A DNA stretch of 8,359 nucleotides, from contig CANFIE010000157.1 of assembly GCA_947446625.1 (NCBI GenBank), forward strand, positions 1 to 8,359. Reading direction: 5' to 3'. The DNA is from Acetobacteraceae bacterium (GTDB taxonomy: Bacteria > Pseudomonadota > Alphaproteobacteria > Acetobacterales > Acetobacteraceae). Position 1 is the first letter of the stretch. Each line of letters opens with the position of its first letter. The position numbers and the translations under genes are program-made. The notes beneath the pieces were generated by a model. It ran no database searches, had not been told where the DNA came from, and saw only the letters and a program-made list of their open reading frames with translations. Shown piece after piece: positions 1 to 5,385 of this stretch.

Positions 1-68
1 ATGGCGCGGCCAATGCCCTTACTGGCGCCGGAAACCAGCGCCGCCTTGCCCTTTAAATCCTGATACAT
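1..68 (-). CDS. Short-chain dehydrogenase/reductase, N-terminal fragment
   Basis: Only the first 22 codons are in the window. The start is the ATG at 68-66, and the gene leaves at base 1. The visible peptide begins MYQDLKGKAALVSGASKGIG. This is the classic opening of an SDR enzyme: a first beta strand followed by the TGxxxGIG dinucleotide-binding turn, here with Ser in place of Thr (SGASKGIG). The MYxDLKxK opening resembles glucose 1-dehydrogenase-like and 3-oxoacyl-ACP-reductase-like SDRs, but the substrate cannot be judged without the rest. An AAGGA Shine-Dalgarno (83-79 on the minus strand) lies inside the last codons of the upstream Bug receptor, whose stop is only 6 bases before this ATG. 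The two genes are therefore almost certainly co-transcribed. The enzyme may oxidise or reduce the compound that the receptor captures (inference). Confidence 0.85.
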   Translation of the reverse strand, partial: MYQDLKGKAALVSGASKGIGRA

Positions 69-74
69 CGGAGC

Positions 75-1025
75 CTATTCCTTGATGCCGGCGGTCTTCA
101 CCAGGCGGTCGATCTTTTCCAGGTCGGCGCGCAGGAAGGCGGCGAATTCAGCCGGCGTGCCGCCAGTGATCTCGCTGCCCATGTCGAGGATCTTGGCGCG
201 GGACTCAGCACTGCCCACCACCTGCAGCAGGGCGGCCGCGAGCCTTCCGGTAATGGCGGGCGGCATGGCCTGGGGGCCGATCACCGCGTACCACTCCACC
301 ACGTCAAAGCCTGGCACGAATTCGCCGATGGCGGGCACATCAGGCAGGAAGCTTTGCCGCCGTGCCGAGGTGACGCCGAGTGGGCGCACCAGGCCCTGGC
401 GCACGAAGGGCAGCGTGGAACTGCCATTGCCAAACATCAGTTGGATCTGCCCGCCGACGAGATCGGCCAGGGCAGGCCCGCCGCCGCGATAGGGGACATG
501 CACCATGTCGGTGCCGGTCATCAGCTTGAACATCTCGCCGCTGATATGCACCGCGCTACCGATGCCGGGCGAGCCGAAGCTGAGCCGGCCCGGATTGGCC
601 TTGGCATAGGCAATCAGCTCCGGCACCGAGTTGACCGGCAGCCCCGGATGCACCGCCAGGATATTCGGCGTGTTACACAGGTGCATGATGGGCGTGACGT
701 CGTTTACTGGATGGTAGGGCTGGCGCGTGATGAGCGCCGCACTGACCAGCGTACTGGTAACGATGGCGAAGCTGTGACCATCCGGCGGGGTGCGCAGCAT
801 TTCGATGGTGCCGATGGCACCAGAGGCGCCGCCCTTGTTCTCCACCACCACGGGCTGGCCGAGCAGTTGCGCCAGAGGCGGGGCGATGAGCCGGCCCAGA
901 ATGTCGGTGGTGCCGCCGGGCGGCCAGGGAATCATCATGCGGATGGGCCGGTTGGGCCAGGCGGCCTGACCACGGGCCACCATAGGCATGGCCAGACCGG
1001 CCGCCAACAGCATACGTCGTTGCAT
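75..1025 (-). CDS. Bug/TTT-family tripartite tricarboxylate transporter substrate-binding protein (first)
   Basis: This encodes a 316-residue periplasmic solute receptor, the usual length for the family. It has an N-terminal signal peptide (MQRR, a hydrophobic stretch, probable cleavage after GQA at about residue 21). The mature protein opens AWPNRPIRMMIPWPPGG, and the PWPPGGTTD loop (34-41) corresponds to the ligand-carboxylate-binding loop of Bug proteins. GQPVVVENKGG (56-66) and VPYRGGGPALADLVGG (177-192) are further family signatures. GGAGGG (1037-1032 on the minus strand) sits 6 bases before the ATG and fixes the start. Family knowledge: TTT receptors deliver carboxylates to TctA/TctB-type permeases, or act in sensing when orphaned. 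No permease gene is nearby, so the ligand is unknown. It is divergent from the second Bug gene (72-bp gap) and directly upstream of an SDR gene. Confidence 0.95.
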   Translation of the reverse strand: MQRRMLLAAGLAMPMVARGQAAWPNRPIRMMIPWPPGGTTDILGRLIAPPLAQLLGQPVVVENKGGASGAIGTIEMLRTPPDGHSFAIVTSTLVSAALITRQPYHPVNDVTPIMHLCNTPNILAVHPGLPVNSVPELIAYAKANPGRLSFGSPGIGSAVHISGEMFKLMTGTDMVHVPYRGGGPALADLVGGQIQLMFGNGSSTLPFVRQGLVRPLGVTSARRQSFLPDVPAIGEFVPGFDVVEWYAVIGPQAMPPAITGRLAAALLQVVGSAESRAKILDMGSEITGGTPAEFAAFLRADLEKIDRLVKTAGIKE

Positions 1026-1097
1026 CGTTCACCCTCCCCGCTTCCGCCGCAGCCATGCCACGCCTAGAAGGGCACGGAAAGACCGGAGGTAAACCCC

Positions 1098-2063
1098 ATG
1101 CAGCGTCGTGCCCTGTTGGCCGCCACCGCCACCCTGCCCTGCGCCGCCCTGGCCCAGGAAGCCGCCTGGCCCAGCCGCCCGCTGCGCATGGTGGTGCCCT
1201 TTGCCCCCGGCGGTGCCGGAGACGTGGTGGCCAGGCTGATGGCACAGGGCATGAGCGAGCAGCTTGGCCAGGCAATTACCGTGGAGAATCGGGGCGGCTC
1301 CGGCGGGGTGCTGGGCAGCGAGGTGGCGCTGACCGCAGCGCCGGATGGCTACACCTTCGTGTTCCACACCATGTCCTCGGCGGTGCTGAATGCGGGGCTT
1401 TACCAGAACCTGCCCTTCAACCTGCGGCGAGACTTCCTGCCAGCCTGCCTGGTTGGGATCATGCCCAATGTGGTGCTGGTGAACCCACGCGTGCCGGCGC
1501 ATAGCTTAGCCGAGTTGCTGGACCTGCTGCGCGCCAACCCGGCCAAGTACAGCTATGCCTCCTCGGGCAATGGCACCATCGTGCACCTCTCGGCGCATCT
1601 GCTGGCCAGCATGGCGGGGGCGCAGATGATCCATGTGCCCTACCGCGGCAGCGGCCCGGCGCTGAGCGACCTGGTAGCCGGGACGGTGGACATGATGGTG
1701 GACACCATGGCGGGCGTGCTGGGCTTTGTGCGCGGCGGCCAATTGCGGGCCCTGGCCGTTACCACCAAGGAACGCAGCCCCGCCCTGCCAGATGTGCCCA
1801 CCGCCAGCGAGGCCGGGCTGCCGGGCTACGAGACGTATAACTGGCACGCGGTATTCGCCACGCGTGGCACCCCACCCGCCGTGGTGGCGCGGCTGGAGGC
1901 AGCCGGCATGGCGGCGGTGCGGCAACCCGCGTTGCGGCGGCGGCTGGCGGAAGTGGGCGTGGAACCGAGCGGTGCGGGCGCTGCCGAACTGGCCAGCTTC
2001 TGGGACCAGCAATTGGCGCTGTGGCTGCCCATCATCCGAGCTTCCGGGGCCAAGGCTGATTAG
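1098..2063 (+). CDS. Bug/TTT-family tripartite tricarboxylate transporter substrate-binding protein (second)
   Basis: This encodes a 321-residue periplasmic binding protein. The signal peptide MQRRALLAATATLPCAALA has a probable cleavage ALA|QE after residue 19. Family motifs are in the expected order: VVPFAPGGAGD (32-42, carboxylate-binding loop), VENRGGSGG (62-70), VPYRGSGPALSDLVAG (180-195) and PDVPTASEAG (231-240). A strong GGAGGT Shine-Dalgarno at 1085-1090, seven bases before the ATG, supports the start. The gene stands alone on the plus strand. It diverges from the first Bug gene and converges on the NIPSNAP gene, with a hairpin over its stop codon. The only sequence available for its promoter is the 72-bp divergent gap, in which I see no convincing -35/-10 pair. 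The ligand cannot be predicted from sequence. Confidence 0.95.
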   Translation: MQRRALLAATATLPCAALAQEAAWPSRPLRMVVPFAPGGAGDVVARLMAQGMSEQLGQAITVENRGGSGGVLGSEVALTAAPDGYTFVFHTMSSAVLNAGLYQNLPFNLRRDFLPACLVGIMPNVVLVNPRVPAHSLAELLDLLRANPAKYSYASSGNGTIVHLSAHLLASMAGAQMIHVPYRGSGPALSDLVAGTVDMMVDTMAGVLGFVRGGQLRALAVTTKERSPALPDVPTASEAGLPGYETYNWHAVFATRGTPPAVVARLEAAGMAAVRQPALRRRLAEVGVEPSGAGAAELASFWDQQLALWLPIIRASGAKAD

Positions 2064-2075
2064 CCCTGGCCCCGG
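2044..2075. terminator. Hairpin between convergent genes, possible bidirectional terminator
   Basis: The arms CCGGGGCCAAGGCT (2044-2057) and AGCCCTGGCCCCGG (2062-2075) pair over 14 positions with one mismatch around a 4-base loop (GATT). The stem spans the last codons and the TAG stop (2061-2063) of the second Bug gene. It ends 20 bases before the NIPSNAP stop on the opposite strand. Placement between convergent genes suggests transcription termination or 3'-end protection for both. Neither side has a proper U-tract, so classical intrinsic termination is not assured. Confidence 0.55.
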
Positions 2076-2095
2076 GTTAGCAATACGGCGATAAC

Positions 2096-2776
2096 TTACT
2101 TGATGGCCGAGAAGTTGGTCGGCTTCAGGATCATGTTGGTCTGCTGGCGCAGCGCGCCCAGCGCGCCGGTCAGCTTGATGAAGTCGCCCCAGGCAGGGTC
2201 GGCCGCCATGGCGGCGCGCTGCTTGGCGCGGGCGCCAATGCTCTCGAACGCCCACATGAAGACAACTTGGTTGATCTGGCCTACTTCGGTGGTGCCCATG
2301 AACAGGAACTGCCCCAGGTGCTTCTTCTGGATCGGCAGGCCGGTTTCACCATAGGCCGCCAGCCAGCTGGCCATCTTGCCCGGGTGGAAGTCATAGGTGC
2401 GGTGGTCCACCACCATGCTGGTGCCAGGCAGGGTGCGCACGAAGGGCTGAGCCGCCTTCTGCACCGGGCTCCAGGGCACCGGGGCAATCAGCTTGTTTTC
2501 CTGCTGCGCCAGAGCGCCGATCTTGCCGCTCTCGGCACGGAAGTTCGCCCAGTCGGTATCAGCCTCGCGGCTGGCCATGCCGCGGTCGCGGTCGGCCAGG
2601 TCGTCATAGGCGCGCATGAACACGAAGCGGTTCAGCGGGCCGAATTCGGTGGTGAAGGCGCCCATCAACGGGCCGAGGTGCTTGGCCGAGCAGGGCGAAG
2701 CCAGGGTCTCGTACAGCTTCAGCCAAGCCGGCAGCTTGCCGGGGTGGCTGGTGTACATGCGCTGTTCTAGGAACAT
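2096..2776 (-). CDS. NIPSNAP-family protein with two tandem NIPSNAP domains
   Basis: The product has 226 residues and no signal peptide, so it is probably cytoplasmic. It consists of two homologous halves offset by about 120 residues. HPGKLPAWLK (11-20) matches HPGKMASWLA (131-140), KHLGPLMGAF (32-41) matches KHLGQFLFMG (152-161), and GPLNRFVFMRAYDDL (46-60) matches GQINQVVFMWAFESI (166-180). The pattern of an opening RxYxxHPGK motif, an N-x-(V/F)VFMWA strand and Trp in the helix is that of NIPSNAP domains (dimeric alpha-beta barrel fold). The biochemical function of bacterial members is poorly defined. I chose the ATG at 2776 over upstream in-frame starts because AAGGAG precedes it by 6 bases and homology begins there. 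The gene follows the third Bug receptor by 62 bp and probably shares its transcript. Confidence 0.9.
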   Translation of the reverse strand: MFLEQRMYTSHPGKLPAWLKLYETLASPCSAKHLGPLMGAFTTEFGPLNRFVFMRAYDDLADRDRGMASREADTDWANFRAESGKIGALAQQENKLIAPVPWSPVQKAAQPFVRTLPGTSMVVDHRTYDFHPGKMASWLAAYGETGLPIQKKHLGQFLFMGTTEVGQINQVVFMWAFESIGARAKQRAAMAADPAWGDFIKLTGALGALRQQTNMILKPTNFSAIK

Positions 2777-2782
2777 GGAAAT

Positions 2783-2788
2783 CTCCTT
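2783..2788 (-). promoter_or_regulatory. Ribosome binding site deciding the NIPSNAP start
   Basis: AAGGAG on the minus strand lies 6 bases upstream of the ATG at 2776-2774. It selects this start over an in-frame ATG 35 codons further upstream that overlaps the preceding Bug gene. Confidence 0.75.
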
Positions 2789-2816
2789 CCCGTGGTTCAG
2801 TGGTGCAGTTGCAGCA

Positions 2817-2838
2817 GGTTGCGCGCCGTTCTGCAACC
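2817..2838 (-). repeat. Intercistronic inverted repeat after the third Bug gene
   Basis: The arms GGTTGC and GCAACC are perfect 6-base complements around a 10-base loop, starting at the base right after the Bug gene's stop codon. There is no U-tract, so it is more likely an RNA processing or stability element within the Bug-NIPSNAP transcript than a terminator. It could also be chance in G+C-rich DNA. Confidence 0.35.
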
Positions 2839-3816
2839 TCAGTCCAGGCTGATGTTGTTGGCACGGATGGCGCGGGTCCACAGTGCGCGGTCCTGCTCAA
2901 TGAAGGCCTCGATCCCGGCGGCATCGCGGGGCGCATCGGGCAGCAGGCCGAGATTGGCGATGCCGGCGACGAATTCCGGCTTGCGCTGCAACCCGGCCAG
3001 CGCCGCGCGCACCTGGGCCAGCGCGGCAGGCGGCGTGCGGCTGTGCAGCGCAATGCCGGCCCAGCCCACCACCACGAAGCCGGGGAAGCCCTGCTGCTCG
3101 GCGGTGGCTACCTCGGGCAATGCCGGCACGCGCGCCGGCGTGGTTACGCCCAGGGGCCGCAAGGTGCCGTCGCGGATCATCTGGATGGAGGAACTGATGA
3201 TGTCGAAACACACCTGGGCGTCACCGCGCATCACCGCCAGCAGTGCCGGGGCGCTGCCGTTGAAAGGCACATGCGTCATCCGCACCCCAGCCGCCTGGCA
3301 GAATAATTCGGCCACCAGGTGCGTAGTGTTGCCATTGCCGGCGGAAGCGAAATTCAGCCCGCCGGGATTGGCCCGGGCAGCCGCCTGCAAATCCTTCAGC
3401 GTGCGGTAGGGCGAGTTCGCCGCCACCACGGCCACCACTGGCATCAGCGCCAGCACGGCACCCACGGCGATATCCTCGGCCTGGTAGGGCAGCCGCCGGT
3501 AGAGTTGCGGGTTCATGGTCACGGGTGAGGAGGTGGCCAGGAGCCAGCTATGGCCATCAGGCGGCGCGGTAAGCACGGCCTGGGTGCCGACGATGGTGTT
3601 GGCGCCGGGCCGGTTCTCCACCACCACGGGCTGGCCGATGGTGGGCGACAGGTGCGCCGCGATCAAGCGGGCCACGAGGTCGGTGTTTCCGCCTGGGGCG
3701 AAGGGCGCCACAATGCGTACCGTGTGGTCTGGCCAACTGGGCTGCGCCTGGGCGGGAAAGCCGATTGCCCCCAAAGCCGCGCTGCCCAACAGCCTGCGGG
3801 TTATCCCCTTTGCCAT
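2839..3816 (-). CDS. Bug/TTT-family tripartite tricarboxylate transporter substrate-binding protein (third)
   Basis: This encodes a 325-residue periplasmic receptor. The signal peptide carries twin arginines (MAKGITRRLLGS...) and a probable PAQA|QP cleavage after residue 24. A single RR without the full Tat consensus favours ordinary Sec export. Family signatures are VAPFAPGGNTD (36-46), GQPVVVENRPGANTIVG (61-77) and HVPFNGSAPALLAVMRGD (182-199). The last has FNG where the other two receptors here have YRG, so the ligand pocket may differ. AGGAGG lies 8 bases before the ATG and supports the start. The gene probably forms a two-gene operon with the NIPSNAP gene downstream. It is divergent from the pteridine-reductase gene, with 88 bp between the starts. 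No permease partner is visible and the substrate is unknown. Confidence 0.95.
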   Translation of the reverse strand: MAKGITRRLLGSAALGAIGFPAQAQPSWPDHTVRIVAPFAPGGNTDLVARLIAAHLSPTIGQPVVVENRPGANTIVGTQAVLTAPPDGHSWLLATSSPVTMNPQLYRRLPYQAEDIAVGAVLALMPVVAVVAANSPYRTLKDLQAAARANPGGLNFASAGNGNTTHLVAELFCQAAGVRMTHVPFNGSAPALLAVMRGDAQVCFDIISSSIQMIRDGTLRPLGVTTPARVPALPEVATAEQQGFPGFVVVGWAGIALHSRTPPAALAQVRAALAGLQRKPEFVAGIANLGLLPDAPRDAAGIEAFIEQDRALWTRAIRANNISLD

Positions 3817-3904
3817 GGCTGGTTCCTCCTGGCGACACTATGGCGCAGCGCAACGGCGGCGCATACCGGTGGACGCGGCGGCCGGCACTGCCTATCTGAC
3901 CGCC

Positions 3905-4681
3905 ATGCCCATCTCCCCTCTCATTCCACGCACGGCGCTGGTTACCGGCGCGGCGAAGCGCCTTGGCCGCGCCATTGCGCTGCGTCTGGCCGAATCAGGC
4001 TTCGACCTGGTCCTGCATTTCAGCACCAGCGGAGCCGAGGCCGAGGCCCTGGCAACCGAAATCCGCGCCCTTGGCCGCCGCGCGGTAACCCTGCGCGCCG
4101 ACCTGGCCGTGGAGGCCGAGGTGGCCGCCCTGGTGCCGGCGGCCGTAGCAGCATTGGGGCCGCTTGGCGTGCTGGTGAACAACGCCAGCACCTTTGAGCG
4201 CGACGACTGGGACGACGCCACGCGGCAAAGCTGGGATCGGCACCTGGAGCCAAATCTGCGGGCTCCCTTTGTGCTCAGCCAGGCCATGGCCCGCGCCCTG
4301 CCCGCCACGGCGCAGGGCGTGGTGGTAAACCTGCTGGACCAGCGCGTCTGGTCACTGACGCCCAACTTCATCAGCTACTCGGTCAGCAAGTCGGCGCTGT
4401 GGTCGCTGACCCGGCAGTTGGCGTTGGCCCTGGCGCCGCGAATCCGGGTCAACGGCATTGGCCCAGGCCCCGCCCTGCCCGGCCCGCGGCAAAGCCAGGA
4501 GCATTTCGACCGTCAGGTTGCCGCCACGCCGCTGCAGCGCCCCTCCAGCCCGGCCGAGATTGCCGATGGCGTACTGGCCACGTTGATGTTGCCCTCAATG
4601 ACCGGGCAGATGATTGCCCTTGATGGCGGCCAGCACCTGCAATGGGGCCCTGCGCCCAGCCCAGAGTATTCCCAGGAATGA
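3905..4681 (+). CDS. Pteridine reductase (PTR1/FolM)-like short-chain dehydrogenase
   Basis: The product is a cytoplasmic SDR of 258 residues. Its motifs match pteridine reductases rather than generic SDRs: TGAAKRLGRAIA (14-25) carries the NADPH-binding TGxxKRLG variant, followed by VLHF, NNASTF (92-97), YSVSK (catalytic Tyr158 and Lys162) and RVNGIGPG (181-188). The usual catalytic Ser position, 13 residues before the Tyr, is Asp145 (VNLLDQ). Asp here is known from Leishmania PTR1 and E. coli FolM. The expected reaction is NADPH-dependent reduction of dihydropterins such as dihydromonapterin, possibly with weak dihydrofolate reductase activity. Its stop overlaps the folB start (ATGA), which fits a role in pterin metabolism. 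The ATG at 3905 was chosen because homology starts there and an upstream extension would run into the opposing Bug gene. No good Shine-Dalgarno precedes it. Confidence 0.88.
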   Translation: MPISPLIPRTALVTGAAKRLGRAIALRLAESGFDLVLHFSTSGAEAEALATEIRALGRRAVTLRADLAVEAEVAALVPAAVAALGPLGVLVNNASTFERDDWDDATRQSWDRHLEPNLRAPFVLSQAMARALPATAQGVVVNLLDQRVWSLTPNFISYSVSKSALWSLTRQLALALAPRIRVNGIGPGPALPGPRQSQEHFDRQVAATPLQRPSSPAEIADGVLATLMLPSMTGQMIALDGGQHLQWGPAPSPEYSQE

Positions 4682-5100
4682 GCATTCCCGAAGCGGCACG
4701 TGGCGAAGATCGTTTTGCTCCCGACGCTGCCCGTCAGCAACGCCTGGTGTTCATTCGCGGCCTGGAGATGCAGGCTCGGCTAGGGGTTCATGCGCATGAG
4801 AAGCGGGCCCCACAGCGGATCGTGGTCAGCGTGGAACTGGCGGTGGAGGATCCCTGGGCACCGGGTGGCGTGGGACCGGATGATCTGGAGCGGGTGGTCG
4901 ACTACGAGCACCTGGTCCACTTGGCACGTGCCGAGGTAGCCGCCGGCCATGCCCTGCTGGTGGAAACGCTGGCCGAGCGCATGGCCACGGCGGCATTGAG
5001 TGACCCACGGGTGCGCCGGGTACGAGTAACCATCGAAAAGCCAGAGGCCTTTGAGGATGTTGCCGCCGTTGGTGTGGTGGTGGAACGAACACGTCCTTGA
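4678..5100 (+). CDS. folB: Dihydroneopterin aldolase
   Basis: The product has 140 residues, slightly longer than typical FolB (about 120) because of an N-terminal tail of roughly 22 residues. It converts 7,8-dihydroneopterin to 6-hydroxymethyl-7,8-dihydropterin and glycolaldehyde in folate synthesis. By my alignment from memory with S. aureus FolB, the active-site residues are all present: Glu41 in HAHEKR, Tyr76 in VDYEHL, Glu96 in LVETLAE and the catalytic Lys121 in IEKPEAF. The sequence ends VGVVVERTRP, the usual C-terminal strand. The ATG at 4678 overlaps the TGA of the upstream reductase, indicating translational coupling. The in-frame ATG at 4642 is less likely because it lies deep inside the upstream gene. 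A non-coding gap of 285 bp follows. Confidence 0.93.
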   Translation: MSIPEAARGEDRFAPDAARQQRLVFIRGLEMQARLGVHAHEKRAPQRIVVSVELAVEDPWAPGGVGPDDLERVVDYEHLVHLARAEVAAGHALLVETLAERMATAALSDPRVRRVRVTIEKPEAFEDVAAVGVVVERTRP

Positions 5101-5282
5101 AATGGGCAGCCCTGATAATTGTCCACCGTGAAAATTCAAGCTGCGGCTGAAACCATCATGGTCAAGTGCGAAGATGGACTTGACGGGCAAAATACGACCT
5201 TCGCTCAAAAACCCGCCAATTTATTAATGACTTACGAATATGCCTAAAATACGAGCAATCCGATATCACGGGCCTGTTACCA

Positions 5283-5304
5283 CGGTTTTCGCGCGTCAAA
5301 ACCG
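5283..5304. repeat. Inverted repeat CGGTTTT/AAAACCG
   Basis: Perfect 7-base arms CGGTTTT (5283-5289) and AAAACCG (5298-5304) flank an 8-base spacer. It is either an operator-like palindrome or a small hairpin in the uvrC leader. No regulator can be assigned from the sequence. Confidence 0.4.
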
Positions 5305-5319
5305 GATTGACCCACAGGC

Positions 5320-5328
5320 TTATCCACA
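5320..5328 (+). promoter_or_regulatory. Perfect DnaA box upstream of uvrC
   Basis: TTATCCACA matches the strict consensus 9-mer bound by DnaA (TTATNCACA). A degenerate copy, TGACCCACA (two mismatches), lies 12 bases upstream at 5308-5316, so CCACAGG is repeated with a 12-base period. One perfect box does not make a replication origin. Transcriptional control of uvrC by DnaA, DnaA titration or chance are the realistic readings. Confidence 0.5.
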
Positions 5329-5362
5329 GGAACGGTGGAGAACCTTGCGCGGCCCGGAAAAC

Positions 5363-5379
5363 GGGTCCGACCCGGACCC
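5363..5379 (+). promoter_or_regulatory. GC hairpin abutting the uvrC start codon
   Basis: GGGTCCG (5363-5369) and CGGACCC (5373-5379) form a perfect 7-bp stem with a 3-base loop. It ends 6 bases before the uvrC ATG, where a Shine-Dalgarno would be expected; none is present. A weaker stem, CCCG (5353-5356) with CGGG (5362-5365), overlaps its left arm and cannot form at the same time. The arrangement could restrict ribosome access to uvrC (inference). Confidence 0.5.
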
Positions 5380-5385
5380 TAACCA

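Larger units (their letters stand above)
5101..5385. other. AT-richer intergenic region between folB and uvrC
   Basis: This 285-bp gap contains no gene I can support. About 5185-5270 is clearly richer in A and T than the rest of the window. A 9-base direct repeat AAAATACGA occurs at 5189-5197 and 5246-5254. The right half holds an inverted repeat (5283-5304), a perfect DnaA box (5320-5328), a GAAC direct repeat (5330-5343) and a GC hairpin next to the uvrC start. TTGACG at 5180 and TAAAAT at 5245 look like promoter hexamers but are not properly spaced with partners. The uvrC promoter probably lies here. Confidence 0.7.

Noticed and set aside
354..1067. Long plus-strand open frame opposite the first Bug gene
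   Set aside because: It is antisense to a well-supported receptor gene. Its translation is rich in His, Arg, Gly and Ala without motifs, as expected for a shadow in G+C-rich DNA.
3515..3904. N-terminal extension of the pteridine-reductase-like gene to the first in-frame ATG
   Set aside because: It would run antisense through the 5' end and start of the third Bug gene. SDR homology begins at 3905.
5180..5250. Promoter from TTGACG (5180) or TAAAAT (5245)
   Set aside because: Neither hexamer has an acceptable partner at 16-18 bases, so no promoter is called.
5101..5385. Chromosomal replication origin
   Set aside because: There is only one perfect DnaA box, no cluster of boxes and no typical origin neighbour genes. 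It is kept as a DnaA-box finding only.
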